Origin: Mycobacterium sp. ENV421
GTDB lineage: Bacteria > Actinomycetota > Actinomycetes > Mycobacteriales > Mycobacteriaceae
Assembly (NCBI RefSeq): GCF_002887815.1
Contig: NZ_PDHO01000004.1
Span: 1 to 64,000 of the forward strand
Direction: 5' to 3'
DNA: 64,000 bases
This document shows positions 42,758 to 50,501 of this stretch, one piece after another (the stretch's first letter is position 1; every line of letters begins with the position of its first letter). Below the pieces are notes generated by a model. That model saw only the letters and a list, made by a program, of their open reading frames with translations, was not told the origin of the DNA and searched no databases. A program made the translations under genes and the position numbers.

Positions 42758-43594
42758 ATGAGCACTGCTGCCGAACGCGCCGACCAGCTTGCCTTGGTGG
42801 CCCGGCTCAAGTCCGCGTATCCGGAACTGCCGGATGCTCCCACCCCGGATCTGCTCGACCACGCCAGGTTCGTCGCCTACATGAAGCCGGTGCACGATGT
42901 CGGCGGCGAACCGGACGCTCCGATGAAGTACGAGAACAAGGATTACGAGTACTGGGAGCACATGACGTACGTCATCTGCGAAGTGCTCGCGTGGCGCGGA
43001 ATCTGGCTCTCGGAGGAACGGCGCAGGATCGGCAACGTCGACGTCCAGCGCGCCGTCTACCTCGGCTTCCCGTACTACGGCCGCTGGCTGCTGTCGGTGG
43101 CCCGGGTCCTGATCGAAAAGCACCACATCGGTCTCACCGAACTGACCGAGCGGATGGCGGAGGTCAAGGAGCGCTACGCCGGCGGCCTGGCGGGAAAGAC
43201 TCTGGCGGCCAAGCCCAAGTTCGAAGGCGACGGATCGCAGGTCAAGCGAAACAGTCACATCGTGCACGCCCAGGGCAAGGGTGATCCGCAGGTCTACGCG
43301 GGTAAGGCCGGCGAGCCGAGGTTCAAGGTCGGCGACGCCGTCGTCGTGCGCGAACTTCCGGTGCTGTTCTACACCCGCACCCCCGAGTATGTCCGCGGCG
43401 CCACCGGGGTCATCGACGCGGTGGCCTATGAGAGTCCGGCCGCCGAGGACGAGACGTGGGACATCCCCGACGCCAAGCCCGAATGGTTCTACGTCGTCAA
43501 ATTCAGCATGTCCGAGCTGTGGGACGACTTCAACGGCCCGGACAGCGACAGCTTGCGCACCGAAATCCCCGAGCACTGGCTTGCGCCCGCATAG
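42758..43594 (+). CDS. Nitrile hydratase / thiocyanate hydrolase beta-like subunit
   Basis: A 278-residue protein with the two-part beta-subunit layout: an N-terminal helical domain (YEYWEHMTYVICEVLAWRGIWLSEERRRIGNVDVQRAVYLGFPYYGRWLLSVARVLIEKHHIGLTELTERMAEVKERY, residues about 65-145) and a C-terminal SH3-like barrel (FKVGDAVVVRELPVLFYTRTPEYVRGATGVIDAVAY, about 188-278). It would pair with the metal-binding alpha subunit encoded 12 bp downstream. Start ATG at 42758 with AAGGGG upstream. The reaction, nitrile to amide or thiocyanate hydrolysis, cannot be settled from sequence. Confidence 0.8.
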   Translation: MSTAAERADQLALVARLKSAYPELPDAPTPDLLDHARFVAYMKPVHDVGGEPDAPMKYENKDYEYWEHMTYVICEVLAWRGIWLSEERRRIGNVDVQRAVYLGFPYYGRWLLSVARVLIEKHHIGLTELTERMAEVKERYAGGLAGKTLAAKPKFEGDGSQVKRNSHIVHAQGKGDPQVYAGKAGEPRFKVGDAVVVRELPVLFYTRTPEYVRGATGVIDAVAYESPAAEDETWDIPDAKPEWFYVVKFSMSELWDDFNGPDSDSLRTEIPEHWLAPA

Positions 43595-43606
43595 GAACGG
43601 ACGGAC

Positions 43607-44317
43607 ATGACCGATCACGATCACGATCACGACCACGACCGCACCGTCAAACCGATGGTCGATGAGATCACCGACTTCGAGGTGCTCGAGATCGCGCTGC
43701 GCGAATTGTGCATCGAGAAGGGCATTTTCACCGCCGAGGAGCACCGCCGCTTCACCGAGTTCGCCGAGCAGATCGGCCCAACACCGGCGGCTCGCCTGGT
43801 GGCCCGCGCGTGGCTGGATCCCGACTTCAAAGCCCTTGCCCTCGCCGAACCGATGACCGCCAGCAAGGAGGTCGGTGTCGACTGGCTCGAGCCGACCGGC
43901 TTCGGGACCCCCAGCGACTTCACCGCATTCCAGATCCTCGAAGACACCCCGGCCGTGCACAACGTCATCGTGTGCGCCCTGTGCTCCTGCTATCCGCGGC
44001 CCATCCTCGGCAATTCCCCCGAGTGGTACCGCACACCGAACTACCGGCGGCGGCTGGTGCGCTGGCCCCGGCAGGTTCTCGCCGAGTTCGGCCTCTACCT
44101 GTCCGACGACATCGAAGTCCGCGTGCAGGATTCCAACCAGAAGCACCGCTTCATGGTCATGCCGATGCGACCCGAGGGCACCGACGGCTGGAGCGAAGAC
44201 CAGCTGACCGAGATCATCACCCGCGACTGCCTGATCGGCGTCGCGCTGCCGAAGCCTGGGGTGACCACCAACGTCATCACCGACACCCGGCCCGCCATGC
44301 ATCCGGTCGGCGAATGA
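43607..44317 (+). CDS. Nitrile hydratase alpha / thiocyanate hydrolase gamma-like subunit
   Basis: A 236-residue catalytic subunit. The metal claw VCALCSCYP holds Cys123, Cys126, Ser127 and Cys128; in this family two of the cysteines are oxidised and bind Co(III) or Fe(III). Ala in place of Thr/Ser after the first Cys is a small deviation, and the Tyr after the third Cys favours the cobalt type. WYRTPNYRRRLVRWPRQVLAEFG is the usual next block. The N-terminus is unusual: MTDHDHDHDHDR, four His-Asp repeats that could bind divalent metal. Overlaps the next gene by ATGA. Confidence 0.85.
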   Translation: MTDHDHDHDHDRTVKPMVDEITDFEVLEIALRELCIEKGIFTAEEHRRFTEFAEQIGPTPAARLVARAWLDPDFKALALAEPMTASKEVGVDWLEPTGFGTPSDFTAFQILEDTPAVHNVIVCALCSCYPRPILGNSPEWYRTPNYRRRLVRWPRQVLAEFGLYLSDDIEVRVQDSNQKHRFMVMPMRPEGTDGWSEDQLTEIITRDCLIGVALPKPGVTTNVITDTRPAMHPVGE

Positions 44318-44649
44318 AACCCGAGCCGTTACAACAGATCGTCGACCGCAACCAGGTCTGGCCGGTGATGGCGGCCAAATACGGGGTGGAGAACCCGGTG
44401 CCGCCGTGGAAGACCAGCCTCGACGGGCTGTGTGACGCACTGGATCACGCGGCCTGCGAGGCCGACCTCCCGACGTTCAAAGAGCGCCGCGACGAGGAGG
44501 ACGATCTGTCGGCCACCGAGTACTCCGACCTGCCCTACCCCGAGAGCCAGCTGGTCTCGTTGGCACACTCGCTGCTGTCCCGGGGTGTCATCACCGAAGA
44601 CGAACTGCAACAACGTCTTTCCGCCGTCCGCGCCCGCCTGGAGGCCTGA
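44314..44649 (+). CDS. Nitrile hydratase accessory / small beta-like subunit
   Basis: A 111-residue protein, start ATG overlapping the alpha stop as ATGA. VPPWKTSLDGLCDALDHAACEAD and PYPESQLVSLAHSLLSRGVITEDELQQRL resemble the N-terminal helical part of nitrile hydratase beta subunits, the region also found alone in metallochaperone/activator proteins (P14K, NhlE) and in the small subunits of thiocyanate hydrolase and toyocamycin nitrile hydratase. It is either a third structural subunit or the metal-loading activator for the complex. Confidence 0.72.
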   Translation: MKPEPLQQIVDRNQVWPVMAAKYGVENPVPPWKTSLDGLCDALDHAACEADLPTFKERRDEEDDLSATEYSDLPYPESQLVSLAHSLLSRGVITEDELQQRLSAVRARLEA

Positions 44650-44660
44650 CACCTGCGGGC

Positions 44661-44682
44661 ATGTCCCCCGATCGGTGGACAT
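44661..44682. promoter_or_regulatory. 22-bp palindrome after the nitrile hydratase operon
   Basis: ATGTCCcCCGATCGGtGGACAT, a 22-bp palindrome with a single mismatched pair, 11 bp after the accessory-gene stop. With no loop beyond GATC it looks more like a protein-binding site than a terminator. Its right part is repeated 36 bp downstream. Confidence 0.6.
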
Positions 44683-44703
44683 CTCATTCATCCGGTGCTG
44701 GGG

Positions 44704-44719
44704 CCGATCGGTGGATATC
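44704..44719. repeat. Second copy of CCGATCGGTGGAYATC
   Basis: CCGATCGGTGGATATC repeats CCGATCGGTGGACATC (44668-44683) with one change, 36 bp apart, about 3.5 helical turns. It lies 80 bp before the thioesterase start and could be the second half of a cooperative operator. Confidence 0.5.
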
Positions 44720-44798
44720 CCGGGAGGCCACCCCGGGTCATAGTTGCCTGGTGAGCCGTCAAGAAAGCGGCGGCTCCCCGACTCAGAGGATGGCAACG

Positions 44799-45641
44799 AT
44801 GAACAGCGGCATGGTCTTGTCGAAGCGCACGGCAGCGGCTTCGAGCGCAATCGGTATCCGCCCAGCGTATTTCGTCCAGCACGGAAACGGCATCTTCCGC
44901 CCCACCCCGTCGGCGGCGGCCTCCTGGAGCGAGGGTCTGCTCAGCGGTCAGGCGATCGCCGGGCTCGCGGCATCGACGCTGGAACGCAAGTACGGCAGCG
45001 TCGGGTACCTGCCCACCCGGCTGACGCTCGACCTGCTCAAACCTGCCCGTGCCGTCCCCACCCATACTCAGACGCGGCTGATCCGGCACGGAAACCGGAT
45101 GCGGACCGCCGAATGCGACATCATCCAGGACGACTGGATCGTGGCACGCGCAACGTTGTTGCAATACCGACTGTCTCAGACCCCGGATGGGACGGACACC
45201 GCGCCCGCACAGTCCGCCGGCTCACCGCGCGACACCGAGGATCACGCCCTCTACGTCGACGACGACGGAACCGGCTGGAGCCCCATGGGCGAGCAGAACA
45301 CTGCCGGACGCAAGCGCGCGTACTACGGCGGTCTGGACGCCGTGGCCGGTCTGCAGGCCACGCCTTTCGTCCGTGCGGCGGTGGTCGCCGAGGCGGCCGC
45401 GAACCTGGTAACCAATCTGGGCACCGGTGAAATCGGCTACATCAACGGAGACCTCACGGTGGCCCTGTCGCGGCTGCCCCGCGGCGTGTTCATCGGCGTG
45501 CAAGCCGACACCCACTTCGCCGAGAACGGAGTGTCGGTGGGCAGCGCCACCCTCTTCGACGATGCGGGCGCATTCGGCACCAGCATGGTCACCGCGGTCG
45601 CGAATCCCGCGGGCCGCAGGGGCACCCGCCCGCGCGACTGA
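44799..45641 (+). CDS. Acyl-CoA thioesterase-like protein (double hotdog)
   Basis: A 280-residue protein with two hotdog-like halves: the first contains the helix-like QAIAGLAASTLERKYGSVGYLPTRLTLDLLKPARAVPTHTQTRLIRHGNRMRTAECDI, the second EAAANLVTNLGTGEIGYINGDLTVALSRLPRGVFIGVQADTHFAENGVSVGSATLFDD. This is the layout of TesB-like mycobacterial thioesterase superfamily proteins. GAGGA lies 8 nt before the ATG at 44799; an ATG at 44790 is possible. Substrate unknown, probably an acyl-CoA. Confidence 0.75.
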   Translation: MNSGMVLSKRTAAASSAIGIRPAYFVQHGNGIFRPTPSAAASWSEGLLSGQAIAGLAASTLERKYGSVGYLPTRLTLDLLKPARAVPTHTQTRLIRHGNRMRTAECDIIQDDWIVARATLLQYRLSQTPDGTDTAPAQSAGSPRDTEDHALYVDDDGTGWSPMGEQNTAGRKRAYYGGLDAVAGLQATPFVRAAVVAEAAANLVTNLGTGEIGYINGDLTVALSRLPRGVFIGVQADTHFAENGVSVGSATLFDDAGAFGTSMVTAVANPAGRRGTRPRD

Positions 45642-45665
45642 GCATCGGGCGGCCCCGGCCGAAAC

Positions 45666-45671
45666 TAGAGT
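45666..45671 (+). promoter_or_regulatory. Leaderless -10 of the enoyl-CoA hydratase gene
   Basis: TAGAGT, 6 nt, ATG at 45678. Confidence 0.5.
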
Positions 45672-45677
45672 GCAGCA

Positions 45678-46451
45678 ATGAGCCTCGTCACCTATCAGCT
45701 GGAAGACCACGTCGCGACGATCACCCTCAACCGGCCCGAAGCCCGCAACGCCATCAACGGCCCGCTCCGCCAGGACATCAATGCCGCATGGGATCGGTTC
45801 CGGGACGAACAGGACGCCTGGGTGGGGATTCTGACCGCCAACGGTGACGTCTTCTGCGCGGGTGGTGACCTCAAGGACGGCGAGGGCTCGGTGGGCACCT
45901 TCGGCGGGACCTTTTGGGAGAAGCCGACGATCAATTCGTTCGAGTCCGGCATGGAACTCTTCAAGCCCACGATCGCCGCCGTGCACGGCCCCTGCGTCGG
46001 CTACGGGGTCACCGGAATCCTGTTCTGCGACTTTGTGATCGCATCCACCGAAGCCACGTTCAGCTTCCCCGAGGTGGCCCTCGGCGTGCCGACCATCGTC
46101 GGTGCCATTCGGTTGCCGCACCGCGTCGGTTGGGCCAACGCGATGGAGCTGCTTCTCACCGGCAAGCCCATCAGCGCCGAGTGGGCCAAGGAGATCGGGC
46201 TGGTGTGGAAGCTCGTCGAACCCGAGGATCTGCAGGCCGAGGCCCAGGCCTGGGCCAGAACCTTGACCGAAGCCGCGCCGCTGGCGCAACGAGCCACCAA
46301 AGAAGTGGCGTGGCGGACCGCCGACATGGGCTGGATCGAGTCGGTGCGCTTCGGCGAGGTGATGCGCAAGGTGGCGGGGGCGACCGAGGACGTCGGCGAA
46401 GGCCTGCAGGCCTGGCGGGAGAAGCGAAAGCCGCAGTGGAAGGGCCGCTGA
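45678..46451 (+). CDS. Enoyl-CoA hydratase/isomerase (crotonase) family protein
   Basis: A 257-residue crotonase-fold enzyme. NRPEARNAI, CAGGDLKDG (first oxyanion loop) and AAVHGPCVGYGVTGILFCDFVIAS (second oxyanion loop) are clear. The position usually occupied by the first catalytic Glu is in the loop around Gly-Tyr-Gly-Val-Thr-Gly, without Glu, so hydration may not be its reaction; isomerase or other crotonase chemistry is possible. Convergent with the PheC-like gene, 4 bp apart. Confidence 0.85.
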   Translation: MSLVTYQLEDHVATITLNRPEARNAINGPLRQDINAAWDRFRDEQDAWVGILTANGDVFCAGGDLKDGEGSVGTFGGTFWEKPTINSFESGMELFKPTIAAVHGPCVGYGVTGILFCDFVIASTEATFSFPEVALGVPTIVGAIRLPHRVGWANAMELLLTGKPISAEWAKEIGLVWKLVEPEDLQAEAQAWARTLTEAAPLAQRATKEVAWRTADMGWIESVRFGEVMRKVAGATEDVGEGLQAWREKRKPQWKGR

Positions 46452-46455
46452 ACCC

Positions 46456-47244
46456 CTAAGTCGGCGGGTCGGGCGCCGGCGCGTGCAGCCACCGTTCGTA
46501 GCTGCCGGCGTAGGTGCCGTCGTGGAGCGCACCGGCCAGCCATTCGTCGGTCGCGGCGGCGATGGGGCTGCCCTTGGGCAGCAGATAGGCCTTGGCCTCG
46601 GAGGTGAAGGGGTCCGCGGGGTGCTGGGCCACCAGCTCGGGGTGCAGCGACGCCTGGTAGATGGCTTCGATGGCGTCGGTGACCATGACGTCGGCGCCCC
46701 CGGCGGCGAGTTGCTCGAAGATGGTGGTGTTGTCCGGCCAGATCGTGAGCTGCGCTTCGGGGAAGTGGGTGCGAGCGAATTGTTCGTTGGTGCCGCCGCT
46801 GTTCTCGATGACCCGCACACCGGGCTGGTTGATCTGCTCGATGGTCGCCAGCCGCTCGGCCTCGGCCGCCGGGACCAACGCGGTCTTGCCGCCGGCCAGG
46901 TAGGCCCGGGTGACGTCGACGACGCGGCGGCGCTCGGGGGTGTCGGTGATGCCGCCCATCGCGATATCGCATCGGCCCGGTGAGGTGAGGTCCGCGACGA
47001 GGGTCGACCATGTGGTGGGCACGAACACCGCGGTGCGTCCGAGATGCTCGGCCAAGTCGGCGGCCATGTCGATGTCGACCCCGCTGTACTGTCCTGTCGC
47101 CGGGTCGCGGTAGGTCAGTGGCCGGTAGTCGCCGGTGGTGCAGACCTTCAGGGCGGCCGGGCCGCCAGCCCAGGCGACCGACGGCGCGACGCAGGCGGTG
47201 AGCGCCACGGTCATGGCGAGCGCACCAAAGGTCAACGGCCGCAT
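46456..47244 (-). CDS. Exported cyclohexadienyl dehydratase-like (PheC-like) solute-binding-fold protein
   Basis: A 262-residue periplasmic-binding-fold protein (SBP_bac_3). The signal helix ends in LTAC, a possible lipobox (Cys18). Beyond a generic amino-acid binding protein, it resembles Pseudomonas PheC along its length: KVCTTGDYRPLTYRD, RCDIAMGGITDTPERRR, NSGGTNEQFAR, PDNTTIFEQLAAGGADVMVTDAIEAIYQASLHPEL and AYLLPKGS. The Glu of the TD-x2-E motif (Glu193), essential as general acid in PheC, is present. It may therefore make phenylpyruvate or phenylalanine from prephenate or arogenate outside the membrane, or be a binding protein. Begins 4 bp after the FAAL stop. Confidence 0.75.
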   Translation of the reverse strand: MRPLTFGALAMTVALTACVAPSVAWAGGPAALKVCTTGDYRPLTYRDPATGQYSGVDIDMAADLAEHLGRTAVFVPTTWSTLVADLTSPGRCDIAMGGITDTPERRRVVDVTRAYLAGGKTALVPAAEAERLATIEQINQPGVRVIENSGGTNEQFARTHFPEAQLTIWPDNTTIFEQLAAGGADVMVTDAIEAIYQASLHPELVAQHPADPFTSEAKAYLLPKGSPIAAATDEWLAGALHDGTYAGSYERWLHAPAPDPPT

Positions 47245-47248
47245 ACGA

Positions 47249-49102
47249 TCACCGCACTCGCAGCGCATCGGAGAGGTATTCGGTGCGGCAGGCCCGCCGG
47301 GCCAGTTTGCCGCTGGTGGTGCGCGGGATGGCGCCTGCGGGCAGCAGCCGCACGTCGGCTGCCTCGATACCGTGACGCTCGACCACCGCCGACCGGATGG
47401 CTGCGATCGCCGTTGCCGGGTCGCTGCGACTGGTGCCAGCCGCCCGTTCGGCGATGACCACCAGCCGCTCGGTGGTGTCTTGCGTTGTCGCACCGGGCAT
47501 CTGGTTCGCCGGAACGGTGAACGCCGCCACGTACCCGCGCCGGACAAGAGCCGAGGAATCCGCGGCGGTCTTCTCGATGTCGTGCGGATACAAGGTGCGG
47601 CCGTTGAGCACCACGATGTCGGCCAGGCGCCCGGCGACGTAGAGTTCGCCGCCGTAATAGAAGCCGAGGTCGCCGGTGCGCAACCAGGCGGCGTCGGCGG
47701 GCACCTCGCCGGCGTGGCCGCCCTCGGACCGCCGGTGTGTGAGCTTCGCCCCGAAGACCCGGCGGCTCTCGTTCGGCTGGCCCCAGTAGCCGCGGCCGAC
47801 GTTGTTGCCGTGCAACCAGATTTCACCGACCCGGCCGTCGTGCAGCTCTGCGCCGGTCGCCGGGTCGACGATCGCCGCCCACAGGCTGCGCGCCACCTGG
47901 CCGCACGACACCTGGGTGACCGCATCGGCGTCCTCGCCGGCTTCCTGCGCCTCTCCCTGCGCCAACCGCTCGCGATCCAGGCGAATGACGGTGGGCCGGG
48001 CGGTCGGTGCGATGGTCGCGACGAACAGGGTGGCCTCGGCGATGCCGTAGGAGGGTTTGAACGCGGTCGCCGGCAGACCGTGCGGTGCGAACGCCTCGGA
48101 GAACGTCGTGATGGCGTCGGCACTCACCGGTTCGGACCCGATGATCATCACCACATTGCTCAGATCGATGTCGTCACCGGCATCGGGGACGCCGCGCGCA
48201 GCGGTCCACTCGTAGGCGAAATTCGGTGCGGCGGTGATGACATGGCCGTACCGGGAGGCATCGGAGAGCGCCCGGATCCAGCGTTGCGGCCTGCGGATGA
48301 AGGCGGTCGGTGACAGCAGGGTGGAATGTCCGCCGTACACCGTCGGGAAGCCGATCATCGACAAGCCCATGTCGTGGTACAGCGGTAACCAGCTGACGCC
48401 GTGGGTATTTCGATCGAGCAGGTCGATGGACAGGATCATCTGGATCAAGTTGGTACCGACGGCCCGGTGGGTGATCTCCACGCCGGCCGGCGGCCGGGTC
48501 GAGCCCGACGTGTACTGCAGATGCGACACGTCGTCGACGTCGACAACGGTCTCGACGAAGTCGGCACCGGCGGAATCGGGAATGTCGTCGATGACGAGCA
48601 GCCGCGGTTGCCGAGCCGATGGCAGCTTGGCCAGAAATCCGCGCACACTGTCCGCGGCGGCCGCGGTGGTGAGCACCAGGGCGGGCTGCGAATCACCGAG
48701 CGCGGTGTCGAGACGTTCGGCGTGGCCGGGCAATTCGGGAGCGAACAGCGGCACCGCGATGGTTCCGGCCTTGATCGCGGCGAAGAAACCGGTGATGTAG
48801 TCCAGCCCCTGCGGCGCCAAGATGGCGACCCGGTCGCCGCGGGCAGCGCTGCGCTGTACCTGGGCCGCGATCGCGCGCAGGCGTTCACCGAGTTGTGTCC
48901 AGGTCAGCTCGAAGACCGCCGGTTCGGCCGAGCGGCTGTAGTCGAGGTAGCGGTAGGCGATGGTGTCGCCGACGTTGGCGATGTTGCGGTCGATCAACGA
49001 GATCAGCGTCACGCCCGGCGGTAAGACGACGTTCCCGTCGGCGTCCAGGCAGTCTTCGATCCGCAGCAGACCCTCTGGTGCGTCGACGTGGCCGCGGTCC
49101 AT
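47249..49102 (-). CDS. Fatty-acyl-AMP ligase (FAAL), FadD family
   Basis: A 617-residue ANL-superfamily enzyme. The adenylate-binding motif YTSGSTRPPAGVEITH is at residues 197-212, with SWLPLYHDMGL, the FAAL-typical SYGIAEATLFVA and LRTGDLGFYYGGELYVAGRLADIVVLNGRTLYPHDIE blocks. Length and the FAAL-like core suggest it makes acyl-adenylates for transfer to a carrier protein rather than CoA esters. In mycobacteria such genes usually sit beside a PKS; here no PKS or carrier is adjacent and the next gene of the operon is PheC-like. ATG at 49102 is supported by TAGACT 6 nt upstream. Confidence 0.85.
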   Translation of the reverse strand: MDRGHVDAPEGLLRIEDCLDADGNVVLPPGVTLISLIDRNIANVGDTIAYRYLDYSRSAEPAVFELTWTQLGERLRAIAAQVQRSAARGDRVAILAPQGLDYITGFFAAIKAGTIAVPLFAPELPGHAERLDTALGDSQPALVLTTAAAADSVRGFLAKLPSARQPRLLVIDDIPDSAGADFVETVVDVDDVSHLQYTSGSTRPPAGVEITHRAVGTNLIQMILSIDLLDRNTHGVSWLPLYHDMGLSMIGFPTVYGGHSTLLSPTAFIRRPQRWIRALSDASRYGHVITAAPNFAYEWTAARGVPDAGDDIDLSNVVMIIGSEPVSADAITTFSEAFAPHGLPATAFKPSYGIAEATLFVATIAPTARPTVIRLDRERLAQGEAQEAGEDADAVTQVSCGQVARSLWAAIVDPATGAELHDGRVGEIWLHGNNVGRGYWGQPNESRRVFGAKLTHRRSEGGHAGEVPADAAWLRTGDLGFYYGGELYVAGRLADIVVLNGRTLYPHDIEKTAADSSALVRRGYVAAFTVPANQMPGATTQDTTERLVVIAERAAGTSRSDPATAIAAIRSAVVERHGIEAADVRLLPAGAIPRTTSGKLARRACRTEYLSDALRVR

Positions 49103-49108
49103 GCCAGG

Positions 49109-49114
49109 AGTCTA
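49109..49114 (-). promoter_or_regulatory. Leaderless -10 of the FAAL gene
   Basis: TAGACT on the minus strand, 6 nt, ATG at 49102. TATCGT at 49121-49126 on the other strand is a back-to-back candidate -10 for the thioesterase gene. Confidence 0.5.
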
Positions 49115-49159
49115 GGACGCTATCGTGAGTGCGATTTTCGACGACGACCCGAGGAGAGC

Positions 49160-49945
49160 ATGTCGAGCTGGATCGCCGAGCTGGTCCAACTCGACCGCAG
49201 CGGGCACACTTTTCGAGCGTCAGCGTCTTACGGTGCGGGTCCCCGTCTCTTCGGCGGGTTGATCGCCGCGCAGGCGCTGGCGGCCGCGGGCGCCACCGTG
49301 GAACCCGGCCGGCTGCCGCAGTCGCTGCACGCCTACTTCATCAAAGGCGGCCGGATCGGCGTCGACATCCACTTCACCGTCGAGATCACCCGGGACGGCC
49401 GTTCTTTCAACACCCGCCGTGTCACCGCAACACAGGACGGCGTCGCGATATTCGAGATGCTGGCGTCGTTCCACCAACCGGAGACGACCACCGACTGGCA
49501 GCTGCCGCAGGAACCACGGGTGCCGCTGACGGAGGCGACGATTCTCACTCGACTGCCGGTCGAGTGGGCCGATCACTTCGACATCCGGCTCGCACCCGGT
49601 CCGCAGAGTCGCGTCGAATGGCCCACCCAGCCGTTCTGGTTCCGCACCCGCGAGCCCGTCGAGGACGATCCGCTGCTGCGGGCCTGCGCGTTGACCTTCA
49701 TCTCTGACCTGGGCATGGTGTCCTCGGCGCGGCCGCCGGGCCCGGAATTTCCCGGTCCGGGCGGTGCCGCCAGCCTCGACCACGCGGTGTGGCTGCACCG
49801 GCCGACCGATCCCCACCAGTGGCATCTCTACGACGCCACCGCGATAAGTCACAGCGACGCGCGGGGGTTGGCGCACGGCTCATTTCAGCGTGATGACGGT
49901 ACCCTGATCGCCAGCGTCGCCCAGGAATCTCTCTGGCGAACCTGA
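49160..49945 (+). CDS. tesB: Acyl-CoA thioesterase II (TesB family)
   Basis: A 261-residue double-hotdog thioesterase. RLFGGLIAAQALAAAGATV and PQSLHAYFIKGGRIGVDIHFTVEITRDGRSFNTRRVTATQDGVAIFEMLASFHQ form the first hotdog; ISDLGMVSSARPP and SLDHAVWLHRPTDPHQWHLYDATAISHSDARGLAHGSFQRDDGTLIASVAQESLWR the second, with the catalytic Asp/Thr/Gln set expected in the latter. It hydrolyses acyl-CoAs in the cytosol. GAGGAG precedes the ATG at 49160. Confidence 0.88.
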   Translation: MSSWIAELVQLDRSGHTFRASASYGAGPRLFGGLIAAQALAAAGATVEPGRLPQSLHAYFIKGGRIGVDIHFTVEITRDGRSFNTRRVTATQDGVAIFEMLASFHQPETTTDWQLPQEPRVPLTEATILTRLPVEWADHFDIRLAPGPQSRVEWPTQPFWFRTREPVEDDPLLRACALTFISDLGMVSSARPPGPEFPGPGGAASLDHAVWLHRPTDPHQWHLYDATAISHSDARGLAHGSFQRDDGTLIASVAQESLWRT

Positions 49946-50062
49946 GCCCAGCTTTCAACGTGCCTATGGCGTGCGAATCCGCAGGCCACAGCAAGGCAGG
50001 ACCCAGCGCACACACAGCCGGAAACAACGGTGTTTAGCAGAGACCGGCTACGGGAACAAACT

Positions 50063-50096
50063 CGCATTCGACCGCGTTGACGCGACGTCGAATGCG
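50063..50096 (+). promoter_or_regulatory. Strong hairpin in the leader of the DUF4193 gene
   Basis: CGCATTCGAC (50063-50072) pairs with GTCGAATGCG (50087-50096), and inside it CGCG-TTGA-CGCG forms an inner stem with a 2-nt bulge. It ends 19 nt before the ATG at 50116, just ahead of GAAAGG. It may tune translation or protect the mRNA. Confidence 0.5.
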
Positions 50097-50115
50097 GAAA
50101 CGAAAGGCACGGATC

Positions 50116-50406
50116 ATGACGGTTGATTACGACGCCCCCCGCCGCACCCAGGCCGAGCCTGAGGAAGAGTCGCTTGAAGACCTGGCGGGGCGGCGCAAGG
50201 ACACGGCCACGGCCGTAATAGATGTCGATGAGGCGGAAGCAGCGGATTCCTTCGAGCTGCCCGGTGCCGACCTGTCGGACGAAGAGCTCACGGTGCGGGT
50301 CGTCCCCAAGCAAGCGGACGAGTTCACCTGCAGCAGCTGCTTTCTGGTGCACCACCGCAGCCGACTGGCGGATGCCGCCAGTCTGGTCTGCACCGACTGC
50401 GCCTAG
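50116..50406 (+). CDS. DUF4193 zinc-ribbon protein
   Basis: A 96-residue acidic protein with an extended N-terminus (EEESLEDLAGRRKD) and a C-terminal zinc ribbon FTCSSCFLVHHRSRL...LVCTDC with C-x2-C and C-x2-C pairs. This is the actinobacterial DUF4193 family, found as one short gene in most mycobacteria, function unknown. The start at 50116 follows GAAAGG. A hairpin lies in its leader and a terminator follows its stop, so it is a monocistronic unit. Confidence 0.85.
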   Translation: MTVDYDAPRRTQAEPEEESLEDLAGRRKDTATAVIDVDEAEAADSFELPGADLSDEELTVRVVPKQADEFTCSSCFLVHHRSRLADAASLVCTDCA

Positions 50407-50416
50407 CCGGCGGCCG

Positions 50417-50444
50417 GCACGGTCCCACCTAGCGGTGGGCGTGC
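50417..50444. terminator. Terminator between DUF4193 and RipD genes
   Basis: CCCACC-TAGC-GGTGGG is a perfect 6-bp stem with a tetraloop, extended by GCACG/CGTGC across a 2-nt bulge. It lies 10 bp after the DUF4193 stop, between convergent genes, and can serve both. Confidence 0.65.
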
Positions 50445-50501
50445 TCGTCGTCGCGCCGTGAATCTGCACGGCGGGTCAACGGCACGCCCCCCGCGTGACA
50501 C

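Noticed and set aside
43621..43650. Low-complexity GATCACGATCAC run at the start of the nitrile hydratase alpha gene as a non-coding repeat
   Set aside because: It is in frame and encodes the HDHDHDHD tag of a gene with clear downstream domains.
46456..48123. A 555-codon frame extending the PheC-like gene into FAAL
   Set aside because: The upstream part is Arg/Pro/Ser-rich out-of-frame FAAL sequence; the true protein starts with a signal peptide at 47244.
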